Below are positions 15,887-26,329 of a DNA stretch of 60,746 nt, piece by piece. The DNA lies in NCBI RefSeq assembly GCF_000425225.1, contig NZ_AULJ01000037.1:1-60746 (forward strand), written 5' to 3'. Under the pieces are notes generated by a model. That model searched no databases, had not been told where the DNA came from, and saw only the letters and a list, made by a program, of their open reading frames with translations. Numbering within the stretch: position 1 is the first letter of the stretch; each line of letters opens with the position of its first letter. The stretch comes from Pontibacillus marinus BH030004 = DSM 16465 (lineage in GTDB: Bacteria > Bacillota > Bacilli > Bacillales > BH030062). The position numbers and the translations under genes were made by a program.

Positions 15887-16381
15887 TTAACCTCTATATA
15901 AAACCGTTAATCCCTTCAGGAAACTTCTAGCATACTTGTCCCCACACTCTTGATAATTTTTATGCCCCTGTTTTCTTAATAGAGCGCTTAATTCTCCTTT
16001 TGTCACGCTGACGCCTGCTTTATTAAAGACATCAAGCATATCCTCACTTGTTAATTTGAGTGCAATTTTCGATTTCTTAAGCAGGATATTATTGATATTT
16101 TCATCACCAGACAGCGCGGGTCTCTCAGGTTGTCCTGGTTTTGGCTCCTGTTTTCCTCTTTTCAAAATAATGAGGCCATTTAAAAATAACTCTATGGTCC
16201 CATTATCCACTGTTGAATCCTCTTCGTCATCAAGATTGTCATCATTACTATCTTTGGTGAGCATTTCACGTACTTCTTCTAATGTTACTTCCATATCACC
16301 AAGTTTAAATATTTTTACCATATCCTGATCTTTTATATCCAGAGCATATCTTAATCGAATTAACCGATCTTTATTATTCAT
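15887..16381 (-). CDS. DUF1456 family protein (YehS-like)
   Basis: A 164-residue soluble protein with two copies of the DUF1456 motif. The first is near residues 4-40 (DRLIRLRYALDIKDQDMVKI, then TLEEVREML) and the second near 95-160 (KIALKLTSEDMLDVFNKAG, then SALLRKQGHKNYQECGDKYA). A low-complexity acidic linker (NDDNLDDEEDS) lies between them. E. coli YehS is the reference member and its function is unknown. The gene is monocistronic, flanked by a hairpin repeat downstream. Confidence 0.88.
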   Translation of the reverse strand: MNNKDRLIRLRYALDIKDQDMVKIFKLGDMEVTLEEVREMLTKDSNDDNLDDEEDSTVDNGTIELFLNGLIILKRGKQEPKPGQPERPALSGDENINNILLKKSKIALKLTSEDMLDVFNKAGVSVTKGELSALLRKQGHKNYQECGDKYARSFLKGLTVLYRG

Positions 16382-16402
16382 CTATTATACCACCTTTACT
16401 AT

Positions 16403-16441
16403 AAAGCGAAGTCCCGAGAAACTTTTATTACTCTCGGGACT
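16403..16441 (-). terminator. rlmCD terminator
   Basis: On the minus strand AGTCCCGAG pairs with CTCGGGACT, extended by GA/TC, followed by TCGCTTTAT. The U-tract is imperfect, but position after the stop at 16458 supports the call. Confidence 0.65.
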
Positions 16442-16457
16442 CCTGCATACGATATTT

Positions 16458-17831
16458 CTATTTTCTTTTAAGCCATGACACACACTCAATATGCCCAGTC
16501 TGAGGAAACATATCGACAGGCTGTACTTCCTGAGTCTCAAACCCACCATCTTCTAAAATACGTAAGTCACGCGCTAAAGTAGATGGATTACAGGAAACAT
16601 ATACAATCTTGTTCGGCTTCATTTCAATCATCGCCTGAAGTAAACTTTCATCGCAGCCTTTTCGTGGCGGATCGACTACGATTACGTCTGGGTCAAGCCC
16701 TTGAGACTTCCACCATGGAAAAACCTTTTCTGCTTCGCCAACAAAGAATTCCGCATTCTCTAATCCGTTTAGTTTTGCGTTTTTCTTCGCGTCTGATACT
16801 GCTGGTCCAACGACCTCTACACCGTACACTTTCTTTGCCTTTTGAGCTAAGAAAAGGGAGATGGTTCCGATACCGCAATAAGCATCAATCACCGTTTCAT
16901 GTCCTTGTAGATCAGCATATTCTAACGCTTTATCATATAATTGTTTCGTTTGATTCGGGTTGACCTGATAGAACGACTTTGGAGAAATCATGAACTCGAT
17001 GTCACCAATACGGTCTTTGATATATTTTTCACCCCAAAGAATCGTCGTTTGGTCTCCCATAACTACATTTGTACGTTTTGGGTTCACATTGTGGACGATG
17101 GATTTTACATCAGGATAGGTTTGTCGGATTTCCTCTACAATGTCATTCTTATGAGGAAGCTCTTTTGTTTTCGTAATGATAACAACCATTACATCGCCAG
17201 TTGTTTGACCTGTACGAACCATAATGTGGCGAAGTGTGCCACGATGTTTCTCTTCATCATAAGCTTGGAGCCCGTGTTTCTCTGCGATACGACGAACAGC
17301 TTCTACCATACGATCATTCTTTTCATCTTGGATCACACAGGTATCCATATTGATGATGTCATGACTCCGTTTTCGATAAAATCCAGTTTTAAGGCCATCA
17401 CCGTCTTTGCCAACAGGAATTTGAACCTTGTTGCGGTAACGCCATGGATCTTCCATCCCAATTGTCGGATGAACAGGCACATGACTCAGATGACCAACTT
17501 TATGCATAGAGCTTTCCACTTGATTGCGTTTCATGCTTAACTGCATGTCATAGCTCATATGTTGAATCTGACAACCGCCACATTGATAAAAGACATCACA
17601 AGGCGGTTCTACACGTTCCGGGCTTGGCTCCTCAACTTCAAGGAGCTTACCGAAGCCAAAATTCTTTTTTACCTTAATGACTTTAACCTTTCCTTTTTCT
17701 CCTGGTAAACCATAAGGAACGAAGAGTGGATAGCCATTAACTTTGCCTACACCATTGCCTTCATGTGTTAAGTCTTCAAATGTGAGCTCTACAGTTTCAT
17801 TTTTCTGCACAGGTGGCTGTGGTTTTGACAT
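16458..17831 (-). CDS. rlmCD: 23S rRNA (uracil-5-)-methyltransferase RlmCD
   Basis: A 457-residue RumA/TrmA-family enzyme that makes 5-methyluridine in 23S rRNA using SAM. An N-terminal TRAM domain (about residues 10-70) is followed by Fe-S cluster cysteines, Cys78, Cys84 and Cys87 in [11 protein letters not shown], with a fourth likely in MDTCVIQ. The C-terminal methyltransferase domain carries [14 protein letters not shown] (motif I), VVDPPRKGC (motif IV) and [14 protein letters not shown] with the catalytic Cys. B. subtilis RlmCD (yefA) modifies both U747 and U1939; dual specificity here is inferred from the single Gram-positive-type gene. It follows dagK in the same order as yerQ-yefA in B. 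subtilis. Confidence 0.95.
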   Translation of the reverse strand: MSKPQPPVQKNETVELTFEDLTHEGNGVGKVNGYPLFVPYGLPGEKGKVKVIKVKKNFGFGKLLEVEEPSPERVEPPCDVFYQCGGCQIQHMSYDMQLSMKRNQVESSMHKVGHLSHVPVHPTIGMEDPWRYRNKVQIPVGKDGDGLKTGFYRKRSHDIINMDTCVIQDEKNDRMVEAVRRIAEKHGLQAYDEEKHRGTLRHIMVRTGQTTGDVMVVIITKTKELPHKNDIVEEIRQTYPDVKSIVHNVNPKRTNVVMGDQTTILWGEKYIKDRIGDIEFMISPKSFYQVNPNQTKQLYDKALEYADLQGHETVIDAYCGIGTISLFLAQKAKKVYGVEVVGPAVSDAKKNAKLNGLENAEFFVGEAEKVFPWWKSQGLDPDVIVVDPPRKGCDESLLQAMIEMKPNKIVYVSCNPSTLARDLRILEDGGFETQEVQPVDMFPQTGHIECVSWLKRK

Positions 17832-17860
17832 CTATATAACTTCCTTTACCATCTTGTTAT

Positions 17861-17920
17861 GGTACCGTGTTACGCTCGGATATTGTCAGTTTTGACAAAC
17901 CTCGAGCGTAACAAGACACC
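17861..17920. repeat. Hairpin repeat copy 5, divergent outer arms
   Basis: GTTACGCTCG pairs with CGAGCGTAAC, extended imperfectly outward. The inner part, CGGATATTGTC ... GACAAACCTCG, is almost identical to that of copy 3 (14725), while the outer arms differ completely from the GTGCCTGTCACC type. It lies between dagK and rlmCD. Confidence 0.75.
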
Positions 17921-17935
17921 TACTTTTTCTTTTTA

Positions 17936-18832
17936 TTACTCCCATCGATCTCTTGGGACAAAAAATTCGAGGTGGCGATATAAATTGACAAATTCCCCGG
18001 GTAATAATCCGCCAAATTCCCCATCTATATTTAGCTGCATTTTTTCGTCTGTTATAACCTTTATACGATTTGCTTTTGCATAGATGACATTAGGGTCCTT
18101 AATATGGTTGCCTTTCATAGCTAAGGAAGCAAGGCGAATAAGTTCAGCTAGATTTACTTTCTTAATAATGAGTAAATCAAACATACCATCATCCATATAA
18201 GCGTCAGGAGCTAATTTTTCCAAGCCACCAACTGAGTTTGTATTGGATACAAGAAAGACCATAACTTCCCCTTCATACCATTTCCCATCATACTCAATTT
18301 GTACATGAGTTGGTCTAAGGGAAGGAATCATTTCGACCCCTTTCAAGTAGTACGCCAATTGACCAAGCATGGTCTTGAGCTTACTTGGTACTTCATAGGT
18401 TAACTCGGTTAGCTTCCCGCCACCAGCGATATTCACGAAGTATTGTTCGTTAACCCGTCCAATATCCAGTTCTTTTGAATAGTCGTCTAAAATGACATCA
18501 ATCGCTTTTTTAATATTTCGCGGTACACAAATTGCTCGAGCAAAATCATTTGTCGTTCCAACAGGGATAATCCCTAACTTTGGTCGATGCTCATTTTCAG
18601 CAAGGCCATTAATTACTTCGTTAATGGTTCCATCTCCACCGGCTGCGACGACGACATCAAACTTTCGCTGAGCGGCTATTTCTGCTGCATGTGTCGCGTC
18701 TCCTGATCCTACGGTGCAGTGAGTAGATGTTTCATATCCCGCTTGTTCAAATCGTTGCAATATTTCTGGGAGCTCTCTCTTAACGGCTTCTCTGCCAGAG
18801 GTTGGATTGTAGATAATCCGTGCTCGCTTCAT
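17936..18832 (-). CDS. dagK: Diacylglycerol kinase DagK (YerQ-type)
   Basis: A 298-residue soluble lipid kinase that phosphorylates diacylglycerol released by lipoteichoic acid synthesis, returning it as phosphatidate. The N-terminal motif is IIYNPTSGREAVK, followed by the nucleotide loop VVAAGGDGTINEVINGL and GIIPVGTTNDFAR. The C-terminal beta-rich domain contains VFLVSNTNSVGG and DGMFDLLI. The ATG at 18832 gives the family length; an in-frame extension upstream of it has no family similarity. It follows gatB, with the gat terminator between, matching the B. subtilis gatCAB-yerQ-yefA order. Confidence 0.94.
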   Translation of the reverse strand: MKRARIIYNPTSGREAVKRELPEILQRFEQAGYETSTHCTVGSGDATHAAEIAAQRKFDVVVAAGGDGTINEVINGLAENEHRPKLGIIPVGTTNDFARAICVPRNIKKAIDVILDDYSKELDIGRVNEQYFVNIAGGGKLTELTYEVPSKLKTMLGQLAYYLKGVEMIPSLRPTHVQIEYDGKWYEGEVMVFLVSNTNSVGGLEKLAPDAYMDDGMFDLLIIKKVNLAELIRLASLAMKGNHIKDPNVIYAKANRIKVITDEKMQLNIDGEFGGLLPGEFVNLYRHLEFFVPRDRWE

Positions 18833-18947
18833 AGGTCTTACCCCCATCCAAGCCATATTTCCTTTCATCATCATACTTCTTTTTCCTTTATTTGAAAAGT
18901 TTAATCCTTTTATAGGATTTCCGATGATGAGGTATTTAACACATAGA

Positions 18948-18972
18948 AAAGCACGCCATAAAAGCGTGCTTT
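18948..18972 (-). terminator. gatCAB terminator
   Basis: On the minus strand AAAGCACGC pairs with GCGTGCTTT across a 7-nt loop, followed by TCTATG. It is 26 bases after the gatB stop. Confidence 0.75.
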
Positions 18973-18997
18973 CCCTCATTTGTGACATGTTCTTATT

Positions 18998-20428
18998 CTA
19001 TCGTTTTTCGATCTCTTCTAAGATGATTTTGTTAACCATAGGTGGGTTAGCCTGACCTTTGGTTGCTTTCATCGTCTGTCCAACAAGGAAGCCTAGGGCA
19101 CGGTCTTTACCGTTCTTATAGTCTTCAATGGATTGTGGATTTTCATCAAGAATACCTGTGATAATCTCGCGAAGTTGTCCTTCATCCGAAATCTGCACAA
19201 GACCTTTGTCCTTAACGATTTTCTCTGGATCGCCACCGTTTTCAACTAGCTCAGCGAATACTTTCTTCGCAATTTTAGAAGAAATGGTTCCGTCTTCGAT
19301 CAATTTGATCATTTTCGCAAGGCCTTCTGGTGTTAATGCAAGTTCATGAACCTCTTTGTAATTTTTATTCATGTAAGCAGATACTTCACCCATTAACCAG
19401 TTGGAAGCTTGCTTCACGTCAGCTCCAGCGTTGATCGTTTCCTCAAAGAAATCAGATAGATCTTTATTATTCGTAAGAACCATCGCATCGTATTCTGGAA
19501 GCTCTAGTTCTTTTACATAACGCTCTTTACGAGCATCTGGAAGCTCAGGAATTTCAGCACGAATGCGTTCTTTCCAGTCATCGTTAATATATAGAGGAAC
19601 AAGGTCCGGCTCTGGGAAGTAACGGTAGTCGTCTGATCCTTCTTTAACACGCATTAAAATCGTCTTCTTAGAAGATTCATCAAAACGGCGAGTTTCCTGT
19701 AGGATTTCTTCGCCTGCAAGTAATGCTTTTTCCTGACGTTGTTCTTCAAACTCTAGTCCTTTTTGAACAAAAGAGAAGGAGTTCAAGTTCTTCAATTCTG
19801 TTTTTGTACCGAATTCCTCTTGTCCGATTGGACGGATGGATATGTTTGCGTCAGCACGAAGAGAGCCTTCCTCCATCTTACAATCCGATACGCCTGTATA
19901 TTGAATGATATTCTTCAGCTTTTCCAAGTAAGCATATGCTTCTTTTGGCGAGCGAATGTCTGGCTCAGATACAATCTCAACAAGTGGTGTACCTTGACGG
20001 TTGTAGTCAACTAGGGAATAGCCATCATCACTGTGCGTAAGTTTACCCGCATCTTCTTCAACATGAAGACGAGTAATGCCGATTCGCTTTGTTTTGCCGT
20101 CTACTTCAATATCGATATATCCATTTTCACCTAGTGGCTGATCAAACTGCGAAATTTGATAAGCTTTCGGATTATCAGGGTAGAAGTAGTTCTTTCGGTC
20201 AAATTTCGTATCTGTAGCTATATCACAGTTTAAAGCCATAGCTGCTTTCATGGCGTAGTTAATAACTTCTTCATTTAAAACCGGTAAAACACCTGGGTAC
20301 CCTAAGTCGATTGGATTCACGTTTGTATTCGGCTCGTCACCAAACATATTCGGACTCGGGCTGAAAATTTTCGATGCAGTTTTTAATTCTACGTGGACTT
20401 CAATTCCGATAATCGTTTCGAAGTTCAT
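18998..20428 (-). CDS. gatB: Asp-tRNA(Asn)/Glu-tRNA(Gln) amidotransferase subunit B
   Basis: A 476-residue GatB, the kinase and tRNA-binding subunit that activates the carboxylate of Glu-tRNA(Gln) with ATP before transamidation. The N terminus shows [20 protein letters not shown], and the catalytic cradle includes [12 protein letters not shown] and [17 protein letters not shown]. The C-terminal ~150 residues (from [18 protein letters not shown]) are the helical YqeY-like tail that holds the tRNA elbow. Its start overlaps the gatA stop by one base, as is usual for translational coupling. The operon makes Gln-tRNA in organisms without GlnRS. Confidence 0.98.
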   Translation of the reverse strand: MNFETIIGIEVHVELKTASKIFSPSPNMFGDEPNTNVNPIDLGYPGVLPVLNEEVINYAMKAAMALNCDIATDTKFDRKNYFYPDNPKAYQISQFDQPLGENGYIDIEVDGKTKRIGITRLHVEEDAGKLTHSDDGYSLVDYNRQGTPLVEIVSEPDIRSPKEAYAYLEKLKNIIQYTGVSDCKMEEGSLRADANISIRPIGQEEFGTKTELKNLNSFSFVQKGLEFEEQRQEKALLAGEEILQETRRFDESSKKTILMRVKEGSDDYRYFPEPDLVPLYINDDWKERIRAEIPELPDARKERYVKELELPEYDAMVLTNNKDLSDFFEETINAGADVKQASNWLMGEVSAYMNKNYKEVHELALTPEGLAKMIKLIEDGTISSKIAKKVFAELVENGGDPEKIVKDKGLVQISDEGQLREIITGILDENPQSIEDYKNGKDRALGFLVGQTMKATKGQANPPMVNKIILEEIEKR

Positions 20429-21903
20429 TATTGGGCACCTCCCAGGGACGGTTGTTGCTTATGGTAGTCAGTCGCTTGTTCAAAAGCATGCGCTGCACGA
20501 TAAACTGTGCTCTCGTCAAAGTGCTTTCCGATGATTTGTAGTCCAATCGGTAAGCCTTCTGAAGAGAAGCCACAAGGTACTGAAATACCAGGAACACCTG
20601 CTAAGTTAACAGGAATCGTCAGGATGTCGTTTGCATACATCGTCAATGGATCATCTGTGTTTTCGCCAACTTTAAAGGCTGGTGTTGGTGTTGTAGGTCC
20701 AATGATCACATCGTAGTTTTCGAAAATGTCGTCAAAGTCCTTCTTGATTAACGTACGTACTTGTTGTGCTTTTTTATAGTAAGCATCATAGTAACCAGAG
20801 CTTAACGCAAATGTACCAAGCATGATACGGCGCTTCACTTCGTCACCAAAACCTTCACTACGGGAAAGCTTAAACATGTCTAGCATGTTTTCTGCCTTTT
20901 CAGAACGACGACCATAGCGAACACCATCGAAGCGAGCAAGGTTTGCAGATGCTTCTGAAGATGAAATGAGGTAATACGTTGATAGAGCATACTTAGAGTG
21001 CGGAAGTGTAACCTCTTCCCATGTTGCACCCATCTTCTCATATTCTTTGATTGCATTTTGAACAGCTGTTTTAACTTCTTCAGATACACCTTCACCAAGG
21101 TATTCCTTAGGTACAGCAATTTTTAGGTCTTTTACATCGCCTGTTAATGCTTCCGTGTACTTCGGTACATCAACATTTGCAGATGTAGAATCCATTTTGT
21201 CATGTCCAGCAATGGTTTCAAGAATATAGGCGTTATCCTCTACGTTACGAGTTAAAGGTCCAATTTGGTCAAGGGATGACGCAAAAGCAATCAAACCAAA
21301 ACGAGATACACGACCATATGTTGGTTTAAGTCCTACAACACCACAATAAGCTGCTGGTTGGCGAATAGATCCCCCCGTATCTGACCCTAGGGAGAATGGA
21401 ACCTCACCCGCAGCTACAGACGCTGCTGATGCACCACTAGATCCTCCTGGAACATAATCTGTGTTCCATGGATTACGTGTTGGGAAGTAACTGGAATTTT
21501 CGTTAGAAGAACCCATCGCAAATTCGTCCATGTTCAGCTTTCCAACTGTAACAGATTCAGCGTCATTTAACTTTTGAACAACATGAGCATCGTATAAAGG
21601 ATCATATAGGTTGTCCAAAATCTGGCTTGCTGCGGTTGTACGTAAGCCTTTTGTTACAATGTTATCTTTAATCGCGATCGGCATACCAAATAACAAGCCA
21701 CGTCCTTCTTTCGTGCCTCGTAATTCATCTAGTTCTTTTGCACGCTCGCGTGCGCCTTCTTCGTTCAGTGTTAAAAAGGATTTTACTTCTCCATCAACTT
21801 CTTCAATACGCTTAAAGGCTTCATCTAAAAGATCATTAACGGAGATCTCTTTGTTATGTAGCCACTCTTGTATTTCTGAAAGCTTGTGATCAAAAAGAGA
21901 CAT
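20428..21903 (-). CDS. gatA: Asp-tRNA(Asn)/Glu-tRNA(Gln) amidotransferase subunit A
   Basis: A 491-residue amidase-signature enzyme that frees ammonia from glutamine for the GatCAB complex. The Lys-cisSer-Ser triad is visible: Lys79 in [10 protein letters not shown], Ser155 in [14 protein letters not shown], and Ser179 in [14 protein letters not shown]. Substrate-loop residues follow in [14 protein letters not shown]. Full family length. The gene has a good RBS and starts 12 bases after the gatC stop. Confidence 0.98.
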   Translation of the reverse strand: MSLFDHKLSEIQEWLHNKEISVNDLLDEAFKRIEEVDGEVKSFLTLNEEGARERAKELDELRGTKEGRGLLFGMPIAIKDNIVTKGLRTTAASQILDNLYDPLYDAHVVQKLNDAESVTVGKLNMDEFAMGSSNENSSYFPTRNPWNTDYVPGGSSGASAASVAAGEVPFSLGSDTGGSIRQPAAYCGVVGLKPTYGRVSRFGLIAFASSLDQIGPLTRNVEDNAYILETIAGHDKMDSTSANVDVPKYTEALTGDVKDLKIAVPKEYLGEGVSEEVKTAVQNAIKEYEKMGATWEEVTLPHSKYALSTYYLISSSEASANLARFDGVRYGRRSEKAENMLDMFKLSRSEGFGDEVKRRIMLGTFALSSGYYDAYYKKAQQVRTLIKKDFDDIFENYDVIIGPTTPTPAFKVGENTDDPLTMYANDILTIPVNLAGVPGISVPCGFSSEGLPIGLQIIGKHFDESTVYRAAHAFEQATDYHKQQPSLGGAQ

Positions 21904-21915
21904 GCGTTGTACCTC

Positions 21916-22206
21916 CTATTCCAAAATGGATGGCACTCGGATTTGGCCATCTTGTTTTTCCGGTGCGTTTTTCAATGCTTCATCTTGCGTAATCCATTTC
22001 TTCGGTTCATCTTTACGCATGACATTTTTCAAATCTAAAACGTGTGTAGTTGGTTCTACACCCTCTGTATCTAATTCATTTAACTGTTCAGCCATCGAGA
22101 TGATATCGTCTAGCTGCTTTGTAAACTTATCAGCTTCTTCTTCAGAAACATGTAAACGCGCTAAATGAGCAACGTGCTTTACTTGTTCTTTATCAATGCG
22201 TGACAT
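21916..22206 (-). CDS. gatC: Asp-tRNA(Asn)/Glu-tRNA(Gln) amidotransferase subunit C
   Basis: A 96-residue GatC, the small chaperone-like subunit that wraps around the GatA-GatB interface. The typical N terminus ([22 protein letters not shown]) and the [19 protein letters not shown] segment are present. It is the first gene of the gatCAB operon; the 195 bases upstream to putP contain the putP terminator and presumably the gat promoter. Confidence 0.97.
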   Translation of the reverse strand: MSRIDKEQVKHVAHLARLHVSEEEADKFTKQLDDIISMAEQLNELDTEGVEPTTHVLDLKNVMRKDEPKKWITQDEALKNAPEKQDGQIRVPSILE

Positions 22207-22350
22207 TGTTTAACCTCCATTCGTATCGAACATCACATAATATATGATGATACCAAAATTACCGTATAACAATCAAGAAGACAGATGTGAATGAGAACTG
22301 TCAAATTCCTACTTATTTAAATGTTTATGTTTTTTAAAAGTGGATACATA

Positions 22351-22386
22351 ATAAAAGACCCCTTCTTAAATAGAAGAGGTCTTTAT
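22351..22386 (-). terminator. putP terminator
   Basis: On the minus strand AAAGACCTCTTCT and AGAAGGGGTCTTT form a long stem with one G-T pair and a short loop, followed by TAT. It starts 15 bases after the putP stop. Confidence 0.75.
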
Positions 22387-22400
22387 GTGAAATAGAGATA

Positions 22401-23906
22401 TTACATATTTTTCGCTTGGTCGAATTCAGCAACGATTTCATTACTTGGACGACGGCTCATAAGACTAACAACTATAGCAACTAGTGCACATAGAATGAAA
22501 CCTGGAACAATTTCGTAAAGCCCTGTCCCTAATTGTTTCCAAATAACTACCGTAGCTGCACCTACAATAATACCTGCGATCGCTCCTGGTGCAGTAAGAC
22601 GCTTCCAGAATAGTGAAAGCAAGATTATTGGACCGAATGAAGCTCCAAATCCTGCCCATGCATAACTTACAAGGCCAAGCACTGAACTTTCTGGGTTGTA
22701 AGCAAGTAGGATAGCAATTAGTGCGATTACACCTACAGAAATACGACCTACCCAAACAAGTTCACGTTCAGATGCATTTTTACGAAGGATAGCTTTATAG
22801 AAGTCCTCCGCTACAGCTGAAGATGATACAAGTAACTGAGAGTCAATTGTACTCATAATTGCAGAAAGAATTGCTGCTAATAGAATACCTGCAATGACTG
22901 GGTGGAATAAGATTTGAGAGAATGCAATAAAGATTTTCTCAGGGTCATCTAACATCTGAACTCCACCATCAGTTACAACTTTCACACCAAATTCAGCTAA
23001 GTTTCCAGCATTAGCAACATCACTTACATAAGCTAAACCAACAAAACCAGTAAAGATAGCACCGTAAAGACCAAGGATCATCCAAGTCATACCGATGAAA
23101 CGAGCTTTTGGTACATCTTTAGAAGAACGTAATGCCATAAAACGCGTTAAAATATGTGGCTGACCAAAGTAACCAAGTCCCCAAGCCATAGAAGAAATAA
23201 CGGCTAATACGCCAACACCTTTAACCATATCAAGACGGCTAGGGTCGATTTCCCCTACTGTTTGCATAACTTGATTCCATCCACCAAGTTCGCTAATAGC
23301 AACAATTGGTACAGCGATAAGAGCAATGAACATTAGGATTCCCTGAACGAAGTCCGTCCAACTTACTGCTAAGAATCCACCTAAGAATGTGTACGAAATA
23401 ATAACAATAGCACCGATCCATAGGGCTTGTTCATACCCTAAACCGAAGGATGCTTCAAATAATTTTGCTCCGGCAACCATACCAGAAGACGTATAGAATG
23501 TGAAAAATAGTAAAATAACAAGTGCGGAGATAACGCGCAAAACGTGCGAGTTGTCACGGAAGCGATTTTCAAAGAAGTCTGGCACTGTGATTGAATCGTT
23601 GGCAACCTCCGTATAATTACGTAGTCGACGCGCAACAAATTGCCAGTTTAAGTAGGCACCAATAGCTAGTCCGACACCAATCCAAGCACTGGATAAACCT
23701 CCAGCATAAATAGCTCCAGGCAGTCCTAGTAGCAACCAACCACTCATGTCTGATGCTCCGGCACTTAATGCGGCAACACCTGGTCCTAGGCGGCGTCCTC
23801 CTAATACATAGTCTGATAAATTACTAGTCAAGCGATAAGCTGCTAGACCAATTAAAAGCATTCCAATTAAATAAATAATAAACGTAACTAACGTAGCAGT
23901 ACTCAT
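22401..23906 (-). CDS. putP: Sodium/proline symporter PutP/OpuE type
   Basis: A 501-residue member of the sodium:solute symporter family with about 13 membrane helices. Diagnostic stretches are YVLGGRRLGPGVAALSAGASDMSGW split across helices 1-2, FFENRFRDNSHVLR, YTFLGGFLAVSWTDFVQG, and AAILSAIMSTIDSQLLVSSSAVAEDFY, which includes the Na2-site Ser residues. B. subtilis has two such proteins: PutP for proline as nutrient and OpuE for osmoprotection. The sequence alone does not decide between them. Its location next to gatCAB matches opuE, while the neighbouring pruA suggests catabolism. A 36-residue membrane protein is encoded immediately upstream on the same transcript. Confidence 0.95.
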   Translation of the reverse strand: MSTATLVTFIIYLIGMLLIGLAAYRLTSNLSDYVLGGRRLGPGVAALSAGASDMSGWLLLGLPGAIYAGGLSSAWIGVGLAIGAYLNWQFVARRLRNYTEVANDSITVPDFFENRFRDNSHVLRVISALVILLFFTFYTSSGMVAGAKLFEASFGLGYEQALWIGAIVIISYTFLGGFLAVSWTDFVQGILMFIALIAVPIVAISELGGWNQVMQTVGEIDPSRLDMVKGVGVLAVISSMAWGLGYFGQPHILTRFMALRSSKDVPKARFIGMTWMILGLYGAIFTGFVGLAYVSDVANAGNLAEFGVKVVTDGGVQMLDDPEKIFIAFSQILFHPVIAGILLAAILSAIMSTIDSQLLVSSSAVAEDFYKAILRKNASERELVWVGRISVGVIALIAILLAYNPESSVLGLVSYAWAGFGASFGPIILLSLFWKRLTAPGAIAGIIVGAATVVIWKQLGTGLYEIVPGFILCALVAIVVSLMSRRPSNEIVAEFDQAKNM

Positions 23907-23912
23907 TGGGTA

Positions 23913-24023
23913 CTATTCTCTCCTTCCAGTAAATAAAGTAATCGTTGATAGAATAATTAAAATTGGCATTGGAACAAATAACCAAAACCATGTAGCTCCT
24001 GAAAGAGCAAATTCTTCTCCCAT
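23913..24023 (-). CDS. Small membrane protein preceding the symporter
   Basis: A 36-residue ORF with a strong RBS (AAAGGAGGATCTTA before the ATG). It encodes a short N-terminal acidic stretch (MGEEFALSG) and one membrane helix (WFWLFVPMPILIILSTITLF) ending in basic GRRE. Its stop lies six bases before the putP ATG, so it is coupled to the symporter gene. NCBI, as I recall, names comparable mini-proteins next to sodium:solute symporters 'symporter small accessory protein'. A stabilising or regulatory role for PutP is an inference from position. Confidence 0.8.
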   Translation of the reverse strand: MGEEFALSGATWFWLFVPMPILIILSTITLFTGRRE

Positions 24024-24403
24024 TTAAGATCCTCCTTTTCCCACTTTACTTGAATAAATTATACATCGCCATACAATTTTCCTTCAATTCAGAAAATAAT
24101 ATCATAATTATTATTGACGATGCACTTAGGAAATACAAAAAACACTATAACATATTAATATTATTCGAACATTCAAAAAATTTAAATAATCGTAAGTGTA
24201 CGTATAAATATTCATAACATGTATTATATATGTCCAATATACACACTTTCGCCTATATTTATAGACTAAAACGAATAAAATTAAATCAAAGTTTTTCAGA
24301 TTTCATTGTTTTTCCAGTAGATTATAAGATTTTAATAAGAAACGGGTACACCCTGCGCTAGCTAGCAATAATCACTTAACATGAATTCGTTTATAAATAG
24401 TAC
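24024..24403. other. AT-rich intergenic region
   Basis: About 380 bases between the putP mini-protein and the pruA terminator. It must contain the putP-transcript promoter. No ORF with a credible RBS, no riboswitch and no repeat of the types seen elsewhere were found. Confidence 0.6.
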
Positions 24404-24447
24404 AAAATCCCCCCTTTCTAATTAATCTATGAAGAAAGAGGGGGTTT
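24404..24447 (-). terminator. pruA terminator
   Basis: On the minus strand CCCCCTCTTTC pairs with GAAAGGGGGG across a 15-nt loop, followed by ATTTTGT. It is a few bases after the pruA stop. Confidence 0.8.
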
Positions 24448-24453
24448 ATGACT

Positions 24454-26004
24454 TTATAACATTTCAGATGTTGTTTTACCTTGCATATGATGTAGAAGGT
24501 ATCCAGGCCCACCAGCCTTGGAGTCTGTACCGGACATATTGAATCCACCAAATGGATGATAGCCTACAATTGCCGCTGTACATCCACGGTTGAAATATAA
24601 ATTACCTACCATAAAGTCTTCACGAGCTTGCTCAATATGAAGACGGTTATTTGAAATAACAGCTCCCGTTAAACCATATTCGGTGTTATTTGCAATATCG
24701 ATCAACTCATCGAAGTCTTTCCCTTTAGTAAAACCTAAAACTGGCCCAAAAATCTCTTCTTGCATCACAACGGCTTCTGGATCCAGGTCAGCAATAATCG
24801 TTGGTTGAATGAAGAATCCTTTTGAGTTGTCTCCCTCACCACCAGTCATTAGCTTCCCTTCTTTACGCCCCGTTTCAATATAACCCATGATTTTATCATA
24901 AGCACCTTGATCGATTACAGGCCCCATAAATGTTTTTCCATCGTGTGGATCTTTTACCGTAACTCGTTCTTCTGTTAACTCAACAACACGCTTTAGTAAG
25001 TCATCATATACATCTTCATGCGCTACAACACGTGAACATGCAGAGCATTTCTGTCCACTGAAACCGAATGCGGAATAAACAATTGATTCTGCAGCTAATT
25101 CAAGATCTGCTTCATTATCGACAACGATAGTATCTTTCCCACCCATTTCAGCAATAACGCGCTTCAACCACTTTTGCCCTGGTTGAACTTTCGCAGCACG
25201 CTCATAAATACGAGTTCCAACTTCACGAGATCCTGTGAAAGAAACAAGGCGAGTACGTGGGTGATCAACTAGATAATCCCCTACTTCAGCACCTGGTCCA
25301 GGTAAGTAGTTTATGACACCAGCTGGTAATCCAGCCTCCTCTAATACTTCCATCATCTTATAGGCAATGATTGGAGTCAGGCTTGCGGGTTTTAAAATAA
25401 CCGTATTTCCGGAAACCATCGGCGCTACTGCTGTTCCACACATAATCGCAAAAAGGAAATTCCATGGCGAGAATACTACACTCACACCTAGTGGAATGTA
25501 ATCGAATTGGTTGTTTTCAATAGGTCGGCTATTAGCATGTGCCCCGTCTTTAATTTCAAGTATCTGCCGTCCGTAGTATTCCATGAAATCGATCGCTTCT
25601 GCAGTATCAGCATCAGCCTCTTTCCAAGGCTTACCGCCTTCTTTTACAAGATGAGCTGTGAATTCATGTTTACGACGACGTACAATAGCTGCAGCTCGGA
25701 ATAAAATATCTGCTCGCATTTCCGGTTTTGATTTACGCCACCACTGGAATGTATCGTCCGCGACCTTCATAGCCTGCTCAGCTAATTCTTTGTTAGCTTT
25801 AGATACATACCCGATTATTTCCTCTTTGTTAGCAGGGTTAAAAGATGTGATTTTGTCATCAGTGTAGATGCGCTCTCCGCCAATAATAAGAGGATATTCT
25901 TTCCCAAAATCCGCCTCAACTTTCTTTAATGCTTCTTCCATCGCTTGACGATTTTCTGGTAGAGAAAAGTCAGTGAATGGTTCGTGTGTGTAAGGTACTA
26001 CCAT
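24454..26004 (-). CDS. pruA: 1-pyrroline-5-carboxylate dehydrogenase
   Basis: A 516-residue aldehyde dehydrogenase of the P5CDH (RocA/PutC) group, oxidising glutamate semialdehyde/P5C to glutamate with NAD. It has the Gram-positive N terminus ([20 protein letters not shown]), the catalytic Glu in VIAEMGGKD, the catalytic Cys in [13 protein letters not shown], and [12 protein letters not shown]. The ATG at 26004 (AAGGAGG upstream) gives the family length; the longer frame includes non-homologous sequence. It is monocistronic and separated from putP by a terminator. Proline dehydrogenase is not in the window. A cre-like site lies about 65 bases upstream. Confidence 0.95.
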   Translation of the reverse strand: MVVPYTHEPFTDFSLPENRQAMEEALKKVEADFGKEYPLIIGGERIYTDDKITSFNPANKEEIIGYVSKANKELAEQAMKVADDTFQWWRKSKPEMRADILFRAAAIVRRRKHEFTAHLVKEGGKPWKEADADTAEAIDFMEYYGRQILEIKDGAHANSRPIENNQFDYIPLGVSVVFSPWNFLFAIMCGTAVAPMVSGNTVILKPASLTPIIAYKMMEVLEEAGLPAGVINYLPGPGAEVGDYLVDHPRTRLVSFTGSREVGTRIYERAAKVQPGQKWLKRVIAEMGGKDTIVVDNEADLELAAESIVYSAFGFSGQKCSACSRVVAHEDVYDDLLKRVVELTEERVTVKDPHDGKTFMGPVIDQGAYDKIMGYIETGRKEGKLMTGGEGDNSKGFFIQPTIIADLDPEAVVMQEEIFGPVLGFTKGKDFDELIDIANNTEYGLTGAVISNNRLHIEQAREDFMVGNLYFNRGCTAAIVGYHPFGGFNMSGTDSKAGGPGYLLHHMQGKTTSEML

Positions 26005-26066
26005 GTTTAACAGCCTCCTTAGAATAATAATTCCAATATACTGCTTCCATGTTGCTATAAGTATTG

Positions 26067-26080
26067 ATGAAGCGCTTTCA
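26067..26080. promoter_or_regulatory. Candidate CcpA cre site upstream of pruA
   Basis: ATGAAGCGCTTTCA matches 11 of the 14 positions of the cre consensus TGWNANCGNTNWCA, with the right half and centre intact. It lies about 65 bases upstream of the pruA start, a position suited to catabolite repression. It is called by eye only. Confidence 0.4.
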
Positions 26081-26329
26081 AAAAATTGCTCCACGCACTA
26101 AGATTCTTTGATGAATCCTTATGTGTAAAAACAGCAGTACATCTTTGAAATTAGACGTTTTACAACTTTTTACACGTCTAATTAGATTTTAGCACAACTT
26201 TATGTGTATGGCGTGTGAGAAGGTTTTAGAAGAGAAGAAAAGAATACTTTTAACCTTCTATTAAACCAAGGTACCTTAGTCGTTCTCCATTCATTTCTGC
26301 TAAATAGACTTGACCATGGTGTCCTCCCT

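Noticed and set aside
16941-17540. 199-codon ORF antisense to rlmCD
   Set aside because: It is a shadow of a well-conserved gene, with unlikely composition and no RBS.
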